NCBI GenBank assembly: GCA_964353175.1
Contig: CAYGUX010000002.1
Span: 62,001-126,000 of the forward strand
Reading direction: 5' to 3'
Length of the DNA: 64,000 nucleotides
From: JAIYCX01 sp964353175
GTDB lineage: Bacteria > Bdellovibrionota_C > UBA2361 > SZUA-149 > DAOLCO01
Positions 43,879-51,657 of this stretch are shown here, in pieces. The notes beneath the pieces were generated by a model. It had not been told where the DNA came from. It worked only from the letters and a program-made list of their open reading frames with translations, and searched no databases. The stretch's first letter is position 1. Each line of letters starts with the position of its first letter. The translations under genes and the position numbers were made by a program.

Positions 43879-44610
43879 GTGTTTAAATTCTCAGTAATAT
43901 GTTTATGTATTATACTTTTTAGTGGATGTTATTCTGAAAATGACGTTGAGTTTTTTCGTGGTAATAATAGCGATGCTAATAGAATTCTGATTATTTGTGA
44001 TGCGTTTAGATTGCCTGTAGTTTATGTGGAGAATCCAGGATCAAAAGTCTCTTTATTAGGTCCTCGGAGAATTAGACAAAGTTATAGTAAACTTTTATCG
44101 ATCATAGTCCCTTATTTGTCTGAGAGTAGGTTTTCTAATGTAGAGGGAATTGAACTTCGCAATTATTTCATTCCTAAATCAAGTGTTTTAGGTAAGGGAC
44201 TACAAATAAATTTAAAGCAGGCAGCTATATTAAATAGACTTCAAAGTGCTTCTTTTGTTCTTAATGCTCGCTTGGCTCCAATTGAAGGTCGGAGTGAGGA
44301 TGGGGGGATTGAGGTTACTTTTGTAGATCATGGTAATATCGAACCTAAGGTTAGAGAACTTCTGTCTAATGTGACTAAGTTAGATCCCAGTATTCCTATC
44401 CGTTTGAATCCATTAACACTTAGTTTTGATGACTCTATAGGTGTGGGAGGTATAGATGATTCATGGTCAGTATTTGAACCATTTTCATTCAAAGTCCTTA
44501 ACTCGGAACGAAATTTAGTGGTCATGCAGCTGTTGTTTTTACTTTTGCTCTTTTTATTGTCAGGGTTTATACTGGGGCAATGGTGGAAGGGGAGAGATTA
44601 TGTTAGTTGA
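43879..44610 (+). CDS. SctJ/FliF-like lipoprotein (inner-membrane ring component, putative)
   Basis: 243 aa with a lipoprotein signal (ICLCIILFSGC, Cys17), a periplasmic part and one C-terminal membrane helix (~212-234) followed by a short basic tail. This lipid-plus-helix double anchoring is the hallmark of SctJ (PrgK, YscJ). The middle has the SctJ/FliF-like order 'qsaI...L.....V..A.v.l.p' (QAAILNRLQSASFVLNARLAP), then GGIEVTFVDHG and VRELLSNVTKLDPSIPIRLNPL, resembling the second ring-building domain. The N-terminal 'Ea......L' part is divergent. The start is GTG 43879. Homology is inferred from topology, motif order and neighbours. Confidence 0.6.
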   Translation: MFKFSVICLCIILFSGCYSENDVEFFRGNNSDANRILIICDAFRLPVVYVENPGSKVSLLGPRRIRQSYSKLLSIIVPYLSESRFSNVEGIELRNYFIPKSSVLGKGLQINLKQAAILNRLQSASFVLNARLAPIEGRSEDGGIEVTFVDHGNIEPKVRELLSNVTKLDPSIPIRLNPLTLSFDDSIGVGGIDDSWSVFEPFSFKVLNSERNLVVMQLLFLLLLFLLSGFILGQWWKGRDYVS

Positions 44611-44827
44611 AGAAATTATTAGAAAGATTAGGGCACTGCCTGTTAGGTTGCGGTTCCATCTGCTTTTTGCGGTATTCGTGAAGCCTGAAACAGCTAGTGA
44701 TGTAGTCTCTCTTCTAGATGTGCATGGGGATATGTTATCCGAAATTGCGCGTGAAATAAGCTCTTTACCAGTTCAAGTGAGGCTACCAATTATCGCGAGT
44801 GAGCTAAAAGAATCTTTGGTGAGATAG
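44600..44827 (+). CDS. 75-aa protein with internal duplication, in FliG/SctK position
   Basis: All helical and soluble. Two repeats are visible: EEIIRKIRALPVRLRF (3-18) and SEIAREISSLPVQVRL (48-63), sharing EI-R-I--LPV--R. The stretch ETASDVVSLLDVHGDMLSEI resembles the 'ekAaevLs.Lp.el...va..ia' repeats of FliG. It overlaps the SctJ-like gene by 11 bases and precedes the coiled-coil gene, just where fliG (after fliF) or sctK (after sctJ) lies. A minimal C-ring adaptor is a reasonable guess, no more. Confidence 0.6.
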   Translation: MLVEEIIRKIRALPVRLRFHLLFAVFVKPETASDVVSLLDVHGDMLSEIAREISSLPVQVRLPIIASELKESLVR

Positions 44828-44834
44828 GATTGCC

Positions 44835-45266
44835 ATGAAGGATAGTTCGACTTTAAAGACGTTAAATAGAAAATTAGACGTAGAGTTTAAAGAGTCCCAG
44901 TTATATTTATCCAAGTTGGAAAATATTTTCTCCGAACGAATAAAGATAGAAGAGATCCTTTTAAATCAATTAGAACAATTAACTCAAGAAGAGAAGCAAG
45001 TTAAGAAAACACAAGAGGTTCTATTCCTTTCAGGAAAACTTAGTGCAGATGGAACTAGAGTTGAGCAGCTTAGAAAGGAAAAAGATGTTTTAAAACAAAA
45101 ATTGCGATTGGCTCAAAAAGAATGTTTAGAGGCTCAAAAAAGAATCGATGTTGCCAGAATCGAATTGGAGCGATTTTATAGAGAAAAAGAGGGGATTTTG
45201 AAGATTGGAGAAGAAAGAGATCTTAATGAAGAACGAATCAAAATAGAATCAACGGACTCCAATTAG
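44835..45266 (+). CDS. Coiled-coil protein, FliJ/SctO-like stalk candidate
   Basis: 143 aa, almost entirely charged helix with two long coiled-coil runs separated by a turn (about residues 68-73, LSADGT). The size and helical-hairpin plan match FliJ/SctO, the stalk that links the export ATPase with FlhA/SctV; a FliH/SctL-type stator is the alternative. Such proteins share little sequence, so the call rests on shape and on position between the SctJ-like and SctQ-like genes. Spacing is 7 and 12 bases on either side. Confidence 0.55.
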   Translation: MKDSSTLKTLNRKLDVEFKESQLYLSKLENIFSERIKIEEILLNQLEQLTQEEKQVKKTQEVLFLSGKLSADGTRVEQLRKEKDVLKQKLRLAQKECLEAQKRIDVARIELERFYREKEGILKIGEERDLNEERIKIESTDSN

Positions 45267-45278
45267 AGATATAATCCT

Positions 45279-46280
45279 ATGTTTGATGTAGCAGTTTTAC
45301 CTGAAGTTAATATCTCTCTATTGAACCTATTAGCTTCCAAAGAATGCAATACTCTATTCGTCGAAAAGGCTTCGGAGATATTTAAAGCTGTATTTCTTGT
45401 GGAAGTAGAAGCAATGGAAGTAGGGTTTTCTAAGGGAGAACAAAATGTCTCTGTTCCACAGATTTTTTATCTTGGGCATCAGCAATGTGGCCTTAGTGTA
45501 AATATCCCATTTGATCAATTGTCTGTAAGTTCATTTTTGCAAGGACAGAAGAGCGCTAATCCTTCCTTAAAAGAATTCATAGAAGAACATATTGCTTTGC
45601 AATTAGTAGGTATATTGAGGCCATGTTTCTATCCTCAGTATCTCTCTGAGACTATTTTTTTAGGGCAAGGGAGTGGAGAGATTTTTACTCAGGAAGAGTC
45701 TGTGGTGGCTTCTTTTAGAGTGGGGAATGGGAGAGAGTCATTCGTATTCCAGTTTGGTTTTTTTATACCTAATAAATTAGCTCCCTCCGAGGATCTAAAG
45801 GGTCTAGTCGAGTTTCCTTTTGATCTAAGTAAGATTGAAGTTGAACGCAACGGGAAAAAAACTATTAATTTTGATGTCTATTTGGGGATACTACATATCC
45901 CTCCAGCATCATTAGTTGATATGTTGTCATCTGGTAGTAGGATTAATTTACCTACTAGTCTTTCTCCTCATAGTTGTTTGTTGTTAATGGGAAGAGAGAC
46001 CTATTTCTCAGGTGATTTTATGAGTTATCAGAGGGGCAATGCCTTTTATTTAAGAGAGTTGTTACCAGAAAGTCCGTTTATTGCTAAGTCAGGCTACTCC
46101 TCAGTAGCTTTAAGGCTTAGTTCCGGATCAATTACAACGGTAGAATTGCCACTTAAATATCCTTATTTGCCGATTAACTCGAAGTGGAATGGAGAGATTG
46201 AAATTCTTATTGGTGGAGAAATTGTATCTAGGGGGCAAATAGGTGAGGATGAGTCTGGTCTTTTTGTCATAGTTTGCTAA
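45279..46280 (+). CDS. SctQ/FliM-like C-ring protein with two SpoA domains
   Basis: 333 aa. The N-terminal ~190 residues are divergent, as in SctQ. A first SpoA (FliM/FliN) domain lies at about 196-260: FDVYLGILHIPPASLVDMLSSGSRINL then LLLMGRETYFSGDF, following the pattern 'v.v.lG...l...dll.l..Gd.i.L....p..l.v.g......'. A second, C-terminal SpoA unit (about 275-333) ends EILIGGEIVSRGQIGEDESGLFVIV, close to the 'dilvng..iarGe.v...g.fgvri' end of FliN/SctQ. It should form the cytoplasmic sorting platform or ring. It closes the cluster; yggX follows after 46 bases. Confidence 0.72.
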   Translation: MFDVAVLPEVNISLLNLLASKECNTLFVEKASEIFKAVFLVEVEAMEVGFSKGEQNVSVPQIFYLGHQQCGLSVNIPFDQLSVSSFLQGQKSANPSLKEFIEEHIALQLVGILRPCFYPQYLSETIFLGQGSGEIFTQEESVVASFRVGNGRESFVFQFGFFIPNKLAPSEDLKGLVEFPFDLSKIEVERNGKKTINFDVYLGILHIPPASLVDMLSSGSRINLPTSLSPHSCLLLMGRETYFSGDFMSYQRGNAFYLRELLPESPFIAKSGYSSVALRLSSGSITTVELPLKYPYLPINSKWNGEIEILIGGEIVSRGQIGEDESGLFVIVC

Positions 46281-46326
46281 GATCAGAATATCCTAATAAA
46301 ATAAAACTCTGATTAAGTAGGAAGAA

Positions 46327-46620
46327 ATGGCTGAGAAAACTGTACTTTGTTCAAAATTTAAAGAAGAATTAAAACCACTTGATGTCGCACCGTTTAAAGG
46401 TGAGTTGGGTGACTTGGTGCTTGCTAAGGTTTCTGAGCGTGCTTGGCGACTTTGGTCTGAGGACATGATGATTAAAGTTATCAATGAGTATCGGCTAAAT
46501 TTGGCAGATGCCGCAGATTACGAGAAACTACTCAGGCAGATGAAAATATTTCTGGGACTAGAGGAAGTTGATGGAGACCTCTTAAGTGTAGGTGACCCAG
46601 AAAAGGCGGCTCAGTCTTAG
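46327..46620 (+). CDS. yggX: YggX-like Fe(II)-trafficking/oxidative-stress protein
   Basis: 97 aa, the normal size. The family signature is clear: VLCSKFKEELKPLDVAPFKGELG (with the conserved N-terminal Cys8), RAWRLWSEDMMIKVINEYRLNLAD (the W..W...q...iNE..ln motif) and LLRQMKIFLGLEE. YggX protects Fe-S clusters in oxidative stress, probably by handling labile iron. It follows the SctQ-like gene after 46 bases but is probably unrelated to secretion. YggX is mostly known from gamma- and beta-proteobacteria, so it is useful for placing the organism. Confidence 0.9.
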   Translation: MAEKTVLCSKFKEELKPLDVAPFKGELGDLVLAKVSERAWRLWSEDMMIKVINEYRLNLADAADYEKLLRQMKIFLGLEEVDGDLLSVGDPEKAAQS

Positions 46621-46761
46621 TGTAGAGTGCTTTGAAAATTCTTCCAAGCTAAGCCATTGAACTTATAAGACTTTATCTGAGTCTTTTAGAGGTGGCTAGA
46701 CCTAATGCTAGAATCATGATAAAGACCATCGGAATTAAGAGTATCTTTAAGGTATAAAAAT

Positions 46762-47763
46762 ATGAAATCTCAAGAATTAGTGTCCTTTGTAGTTCCTGTT
46801 TATAACGAAGAGGACAATGCTGCTCCCTTATATAACGAATTAAAAGAAGTAGTTAGTAATGGAAATTTGAACGCAGAGTTTATTTTTATAGATGATGGTT
46901 CAACAGATTCTACCGTTGATGCCTTATATAAGGCTAGCGAAGGAGACTCCAGAGTAAAGATTGTAGTCCTTCGGAGAAATTTTGGGCAAACTGCAGCTAT
47001 GTCAGCAGGCTTTGATCAAGTAGAGGGTGATATCGTTGTTACTCTAGATGGTGATTTGCAAAATGATCCCCATGAAGTTCCTCGAATGATAGAAAAACTT
47101 CATGAAGGCTATGATATTGTAGCTGGATGGAGAAAGGATCGACAGGATAAGGTATTAAGCAGAATTATACCTTCTAAAATTGCTAATTCTATTATTTCAA
47201 AAGCTACAAAAGTGGAGCTTCACGATTATGGATGTTGTCTAAAGGTATTTAAAGCGGATGTGGTAAAAAACATTCAACTTTATGGAGAGATGCATAGATT
47301 CATTCCAGCGGTAGCTGCTCAGTTGGGTGTTAAGATTTGTGAAATGCCTGTCAATCATAGAGCTAGGCAGTTTGGTGTTTCAAAGTATGGAATTTCAAGA
47401 ACGTTTAGAGTTATTTTAGACTTACTGACAGTAAAGTTTTTACTTGGTTTTTCTACCCGACCTTTACACTTATTCGGTGGTCTTGGATTAGCTTCTGGAC
47501 TATTAGGCTCTATCTTAATGGGGATGTTGTTTGCCGAAAAAATATTTTTCGGCATGCCTTTAGCCAATAGACCAATTTTATTAGTAGCAGTAATGCTTGT
47601 TCTAATTGGATTACAATTCATTTGCTCAGGTTTAATTGCAGAAGTTTTAGTCCGTACCTATCATGAATCCCAAGGTAAGAAGATATACGCAATTCGTAGC
47701 GTTTTGGGTCATACCTCCAACGATGGAATTGATAGGACAGAGAAAAAGTTAAGAGCTTTATAA
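46762..47763 (+). CDS. GT2 glycosyltransferase, GtrB/DPM1-like, with membrane helices
   Basis: 333 aa. The GT-A domain (1-~220) contains VPVYNEEDN, FIDDGSTDST, VLRRNFGQTAAMSAGFD and the DxD-type VTLDGDLQNDP. Two C-terminal membrane helices (about 232-258 and 268-295) match the polyprenyl-phosphate glycosyltransferases (GtrB, ArnC, DPM1-like), which transfer a sugar from a nucleotide to undecaprenyl phosphate. It opens an exopolysaccharide gene run and is followed after 23 bases by a GT4 enzyme. Confidence 0.9.
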   Translation: MKSQELVSFVVPVYNEEDNAAPLYNELKEVVSNGNLNAEFIFIDDGSTDSTVDALYKASEGDSRVKIVVLRRNFGQTAAMSAGFDQVEGDIVVTLDGDLQNDPHEVPRMIEKLHEGYDIVAGWRKDRQDKVLSRIIPSKIANSIISKATKVELHDYGCCLKVFKADVVKNIQLYGEMHRFIPAVAAQLGVKICEMPVNHRARQFGVSKYGISRTFRVILDLLTVKFLLGFSTRPLHLFGGLGLASGLLGSILMGMLFAEKIFFGMPLANRPILLVAVMLVLIGLQFICSGLIAEVLVRTYHESQGKKIYAIRSVLGHTSNDGIDRTEKKLRAL

Positions 47764-47786
47764 GAGGTTAAGGACCTCCTTACGCT

Positions 47787-48866
47787 ATGCGGCTATTTTT
47801 AGATGCAAGAAAATTAAGGCATGGTGGGATCGGAAGATATATAGAGAATCTTGTCCTAGGTTTATTGTCATTTAAAGAACTAGAATTAATTATTGTTTGT
47901 GCATCTACGGATGAAATTCAATTTCTTCAAACTCTCTCGAGAAGGAATGATGTTACATATTTATTGGATAGTTCTAAGCAATATTCTTTAAGAGAATATT
48001 TTATTTTTCCATTACGGTTCAAGTCTTATATCGATTCTTCTGATTGGTATATTTCTCCTCACTATACGCTTCCATTCTTTATAAAAAGTAAAAAAGTAGT
48101 GGTTGTGCATGACTGCATTCATCTAAGTTACCCAGATACCTTAATGCATGGGGTATTTGGCCGGATGTTAATAAGATCCGCTATTAATAGGGCAGATAAA
48201 GTATTGACAGTATCGGATGCTTCCCAAATTGCGATTTCTAAAGAATTTGCTATCCCTCCAGATAGAATTCATGTGATTAATAACTCTTTATTGCCTTCAT
48301 TAGAGAAAAGACAGATCGCAAATACTGAGGATGACCTAGAGAATGCTTTGGAAATATTATTCGTAGGTTCTGATCGACCCCATAAGCGGCTTTTTCTATT
48401 TTTAGAATTTTTGGTGGAGTTAAAGCTATCTGGCATGTTGTTCCATGCGACTATCTTAAGTGATTTAAAAGAAGATAGTTCTTTATATATAAAGGAAAAT
48501 AATTTAAGCTCAATGATAGATGTTCTCTCTGGAATTAATAATCAAGAGTTGTTTGATGTGTATCAGAGATCCAAATTTTTAGTTTGTACATCTGCCGAAG
48601 AGGGGTTTTGTTTGCCGCTTTTAGAGGGGATGAGTTCCGGTTTGAGTGTTATCGCACCCAAAAAGCCTTTTAGTGAAGAGTTACTCTCTGGTGCTGGGTG
48701 GTACTTTGAGCCCGGAAGTTCTGCTGATCTACTACGAGTATTCCTTACGGTACTTAATCGTCCTGAAGAAATGGATAAAAAAATAAAACTTGGTTTGGAT
48801 AGAGTGCGTAATTATACAGTGGCTTCTAAAACAACTGAGTTTATTCAATATTTAGAGGCTGCATGA
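47787..48866 (+). CDS. GT4-family glycosyltransferase
   Basis: 359 aa with a GT-B fold. The N-terminus begins MRLFLDARKLRHGGIGRYIENL, as in many mannosyl/galactosyl-type GT4 enzymes. The C-terminal nucleotide-sugar domain has ILFVGSDRPHKRL, and the E-x7-E motif appears as SAEEGFCLPLLEGMSSG. It is a soluble or membrane-associated cytoplasmic enzyme acting on a lipid-linked glycan. Its stop overlaps the next start (ATGA), showing translational coupling. The sugar is unknown. Confidence 0.9.
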   Translation: MRLFLDARKLRHGGIGRYIENLVLGLLSFKELELIIVCASTDEIQFLQTLSRRNDVTYLLDSSKQYSLREYFIFPLRFKSYIDSSDWYISPHYTLPFFIKSKKVVVVHDCIHLSYPDTLMHGVFGRMLIRSAINRADKVLTVSDASQIAISKEFAIPPDRIHVINNSLLPSLEKRQIANTEDDLENALEILFVGSDRPHKRLFLFLEFLVELKLSGMLFHATILSDLKEDSSLYIKENNLSSMIDVLSGINNQELFDVYQRSKFLVCTSAEEGFCLPLLEGMSSGLSVIAPKKPFSEELLSGAGWYFEPGSSADLLRVFLTVLNRPEEMDKKIKLGLDRVRNYTVASKTTEFIQYLEAA

Positions 48867-49984
48867 GGGTAGCTGTATTGCATGATTGGCTTGTTACATG
48901 GCGTGGTGGGGAAGTATGCCTTGAGGAAATCTGCGGACTTTTTAGTGACGTAGAGATTTTTACCATGTTTCATAAGAAACAGATGACGGACAAGAAGCTA
49001 ACTTCTTATAAAATTTATTCAACTATATTCGGAAGGAGTGGTCTAGTAACTTCTCGACATAGAATTTTTATACCTTTTGTACCCTTATTAATTTGGTTTA
49101 TGGGGATTCAGCTTAGAGCTAGACATGAGGAAGAACCCTTTGATTTAGTAATTAGTATCAGTCATTGTGGGGTTAAGAATGTTAAAGTCCCCAAAGGTTT
49201 AGTACATATTTGTTATTGTCTAACTCCTATACGTTATGTTTGGGACCAATTTAATAATTATGTAAGCAATGACTTTTTAAAGATAGCATTGCAGTTGCCA
49301 AGATATTTATATGGTTTGTGGGATGTGAGAGGAGCCAAAGGCGTAAATGTTTTTGCTTCAATTTCTAATTTTGTCATTGGCAGAGTTAACAGATTATATG
49401 GTCGAAATTCTTTGCTTTTATACCCACCAGTAAGGTTGGCTGACTCAATAGGCGAATTAGAGGAGGTTCAAAGAAATTATTTTTTGGTAGTGAATGCTTT
49501 AGTCCCTTATAAAAATACTGATTTAGCTATTCAGGCTTGCTCAGACCTTGGCTTACCTTTGAAAGTTGTTGGTGAGGGACCTGAGCTAGGCTATCTTACT
49601 GAGATTGCTAGTGAATCTATTGAGTTTTTGAAAAATGTTAGTGATCAAGAGTTAAAAGCCTTGTACCAAGGTGCAAGAGCATTGATCTTTTGTGCGGAAG
49701 AGGATTTTGGAATTGTGCCATTAGAGGCTAATTCCTTTGGTACACCAGTTATTTTTTATGGTAGTGGTGGATTGCTAGAAACTCAAATTGAGGGTGAAAA
49801 ATGGACGGGAGTAAGTTTTAAGAGTCTCAAGGTGGAAAGTTTAAAAGAATCTATGAAGAAGTTTATTGAAAAAGAGGGTTCAGTAGATACTGAATTTTGC
49901 AAACGAAACGCAGAAAAATTTTCTGTGGCATTGTTCCATTCTCAAATCCGCAAACTCGTAGATTCATATGCGGGACATAGTTAA
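48863..49984 (+). CDS. GT4-family glycosyltransferase (WbaZ-like)
   Basis: 373 aa with a GT-B fold. The N-terminus MRVAVLHDWLVTWRGGEVCLEEI and the motif CYCLTPIRYVWDQ are typical of the WbaZ/mannosyltransferase group. The donor-site Glu motif is CAEEDFGIVPLEANSFGTPVI, and GPELGYLTEIA lies before it. It overlaps the preceding gene by 4 bases and the following gene by one base (TAATG), so three surface-polysaccharide genes are translated together. Confidence 0.9.
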   Translation: MRVAVLHDWLVTWRGGEVCLEEICGLFSDVEIFTMFHKKQMTDKKLTSYKIYSTIFGRSGLVTSRHRIFIPFVPLLIWFMGIQLRARHEEEPFDLVISISHCGVKNVKVPKGLVHICYCLTPIRYVWDQFNNYVSNDFLKIALQLPRYLYGLWDVRGAKGVNVFASISNFVIGRVNRLYGRNSLLLYPPVRLADSIGELEEVQRNYFLVVNALVPYKNTDLAIQACSDLGLPLKVVGEGPELGYLTEIASESIEFLKNVSDQELKALYQGARALIFCAEEDFGIVPLEANSFGTPVIFYGSGGLLETQIEGEKWTGVSFKSLKVESLKESMKKFIEKEGSVDTEFCKRNAEKFSVALFHSQIRKLVDSYAGHS

Positions 49985-51459
49985 TGCTTAAAAGACACTC
50001 TCAAATTTTCGAACATCTTTTTGTAATGGTAGATTTATTTACTGTTACATTGTCTTGGTTTATATCTTATTGGATTCGATTCTCTTTAGGTGTTTTGCCT
50101 ATAGACAAAGGTATTCCACCATTTAGGGACTATGTCCCTATGTTGTTTTTTGTATGGCTAATATGGGTTTTTATATACAGAAAGTTAGGCCTATATAAAC
50201 CGACTCGTGGCCAAGGACAATTTAGAGAAGTGCTAAATTTAATTAAGGCGAATGCTTTATCCGTTGTCCTACTACTAGCAGCTACATACTTATTTAAAGA
50301 AAAAACAATACCATTCTCTAGATTAGTGTTTCTAATTTTTTGGGGCTTGCAAAGTTCTTTGGCTATTTGTTCTAGGCTTGGTATTAGATCGATTCTTCGA
50401 AGACTACGTAGGAAAGGATTTAATCTTCGGTACGCATTGATAGTTGGTGCAGGTCCTTTGGCTCAATCTATCGGAGCGAGTATCTACGCGAATAAAGAAT
50501 TCGGAATAGATTTGATGGGCTTTTTAAGTAGAACCCATGAAGATAGAAGAGCGGTGCCTCAACAAAACTCATTGGAGAGTATAGTTGATGGTGCTGGAAA
50601 GATTGACCCTTTTAGTTATCATGGCCCAACAGTAGCACCTGTTATTGGAGTATACTCAGATCTTCCAATGATCTTAGAGAGGGGAGGGATTGATCAAGTA
50701 ATTGTTGCTTTGCCTCTTAAAGATCACGACATGCTTGAGAGCGTAGTTAACATGCTAGATGATACAGTGGTCGATGTGAAGCTTGTACCTGATATCCATA
50801 GATTTATTCAGTTAGGTTCAGAAATAGAAGAGTTCAATGGTTTACCAGTAGTAAGTTTGGCATCTACTCCATTGGATGGAATGAACAGAGTTTTTAAGCG
50901 GATTCTAGATGCGGTACTAGGAGTTTTTATATTCGTGCTGTTTACACCTTTGATGTTGTTAATTGCATTGTTAGTGAAGGTGACTTCTAAGGGTCCCTTG
51001 TTTTTTATGCAGGAGAGGGTTGGGCTTGATGGTAAGTCTTTTAACATCATTAAATTTCGTACAATGCGAATAGACGCAGAAAAAGATGGAGCACGTTTTG
51101 CTTGCCCTAAAGATTCTAGAGTGACTGCTATCGGTGGTTTTTTAAGAAGGTGGAGTTTGGATGAGTTGCCTCAACTAGTTAATGTGATTTTGGGTAATAT
51201 GTCTCTAGTTGGTCCTAGACCGGAACGCCCAGTATTCATTTCTGAGTTTAGGCAAAGAGTACCAAAGTATATGCTCAGACATAAGGTGCAGGCTGGAATG
51301 ACAGGTTGGGCACAGGTTAATGGCTGGAGGGGAAATACTTCAATAGAAAAACGTATTGAACATGATCTTTTTTATATTGAAAATTGGTCTATCTCTCTCG
51401 ATCTTAAAATTTTAAGCATGACGATTGTGAAGGGCTTCTGGAACAAGAATGCCTACTAA
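49984..51459 (+). CDS. Polyprenyl glycosylphosphotransferase (initiating enzyme of exopolysaccharide synthesis)
   Basis: 491 aa. Four N-terminal membrane helices, then a CoA-binding-like domain (about 150-200, ALIVGAGPLAQSIGASI), then the catalytic bacterial sugar-transferase domain (about 295-491). The latter has the re-entrant helix FKRILDAVLGVFIFVLFTPLML, the KFRTMR site, DELPQLVNVILGNMSLVGPRP and GWAQVNGWRG. It transfers a sugar phosphate (often glucose or galactose) to undecaprenyl phosphate, the first step of repeat-unit assembly. The full-length WcaJ/PssY-type plan is present. Wzx, Wzy and Wza are not in the window. Confidence 0.93.
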   Translation: MLKRHSQIFEHLFVMVDLFTVTLSWFISYWIRFSLGVLPIDKGIPPFRDYVPMLFFVWLIWVFIYRKLGLYKPTRGQGQFREVLNLIKANALSVVLLLAATYLFKEKTIPFSRLVFLIFWGLQSSLAICSRLGIRSILRRLRRKGFNLRYALIVGAGPLAQSIGASIYANKEFGIDLMGFLSRTHEDRRAVPQQNSLESIVDGAGKIDPFSYHGPTVAPVIGVYSDLPMILERGGIDQVIVALPLKDHDMLESVVNMLDDTVVDVKLVPDIHRFIQLGSEIEEFNGLPVVSLASTPLDGMNRVFKRILDAVLGVFIFVLFTPLMLLIALLVKVTSKGPLFFMQERVGLDGKSFNIIKFRTMRIDAEKDGARFACPKDSRVTAIGGFLRRWSLDELPQLVNVILGNMSLVGPRPERPVFISEFRQRVPKYMLRHKVQAGMTGWAQVNGWRGNTSIEKRIEHDLFYIENWSISLDLKILSMTIVKGFWNKNAY

Positions 51460-51657
51460 ATTCATCGTGTAGCATTGGTGCTTGAGCAAGTTCTTTCGGT
51501 CTCTTATAAAGACTATAATTAGTTCTGCTCTATTTATCCTATAGGTCTTTATATTTGTACGTAAATTTAGTACAACATGGCCAAATAAATTCAATACTTT
51601 TAGCAGGTAGAAGTTTGAAGCAATTTGTTAATTTAAATTATATCTTTAGGATCTAAA

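Larger units (their letters stand above)
27254..46280 (+). other. Hybrid Tad-pilus / type-III-secretion-like gene cluster
   Basis: Sixteen genes lie on one strand, mostly with short gaps: PP2C, FHA, Ser/Thr kinase, TadZ, Flp pilin, CpaB, CpaF, TadB, TadC, SctV/FlhA-like, pseudokinase, triple FHA, zinc-ribbon FHA, SctJ-like lipoprotein, a 75-aa protein, a FliJ/SctO-like coil and a SctQ/FliM-like protein. The SctV-like gene follows tadC after only 16 bases, so the two halves are probably one transcription unit. Gaps over 100 bases occur only around the Flp gene and before the zinc-ribbon FHA gene. No secretin, prepilin peptidase, SctN ATPase or SctRSTU was found in the window. Confidence 0.75.
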
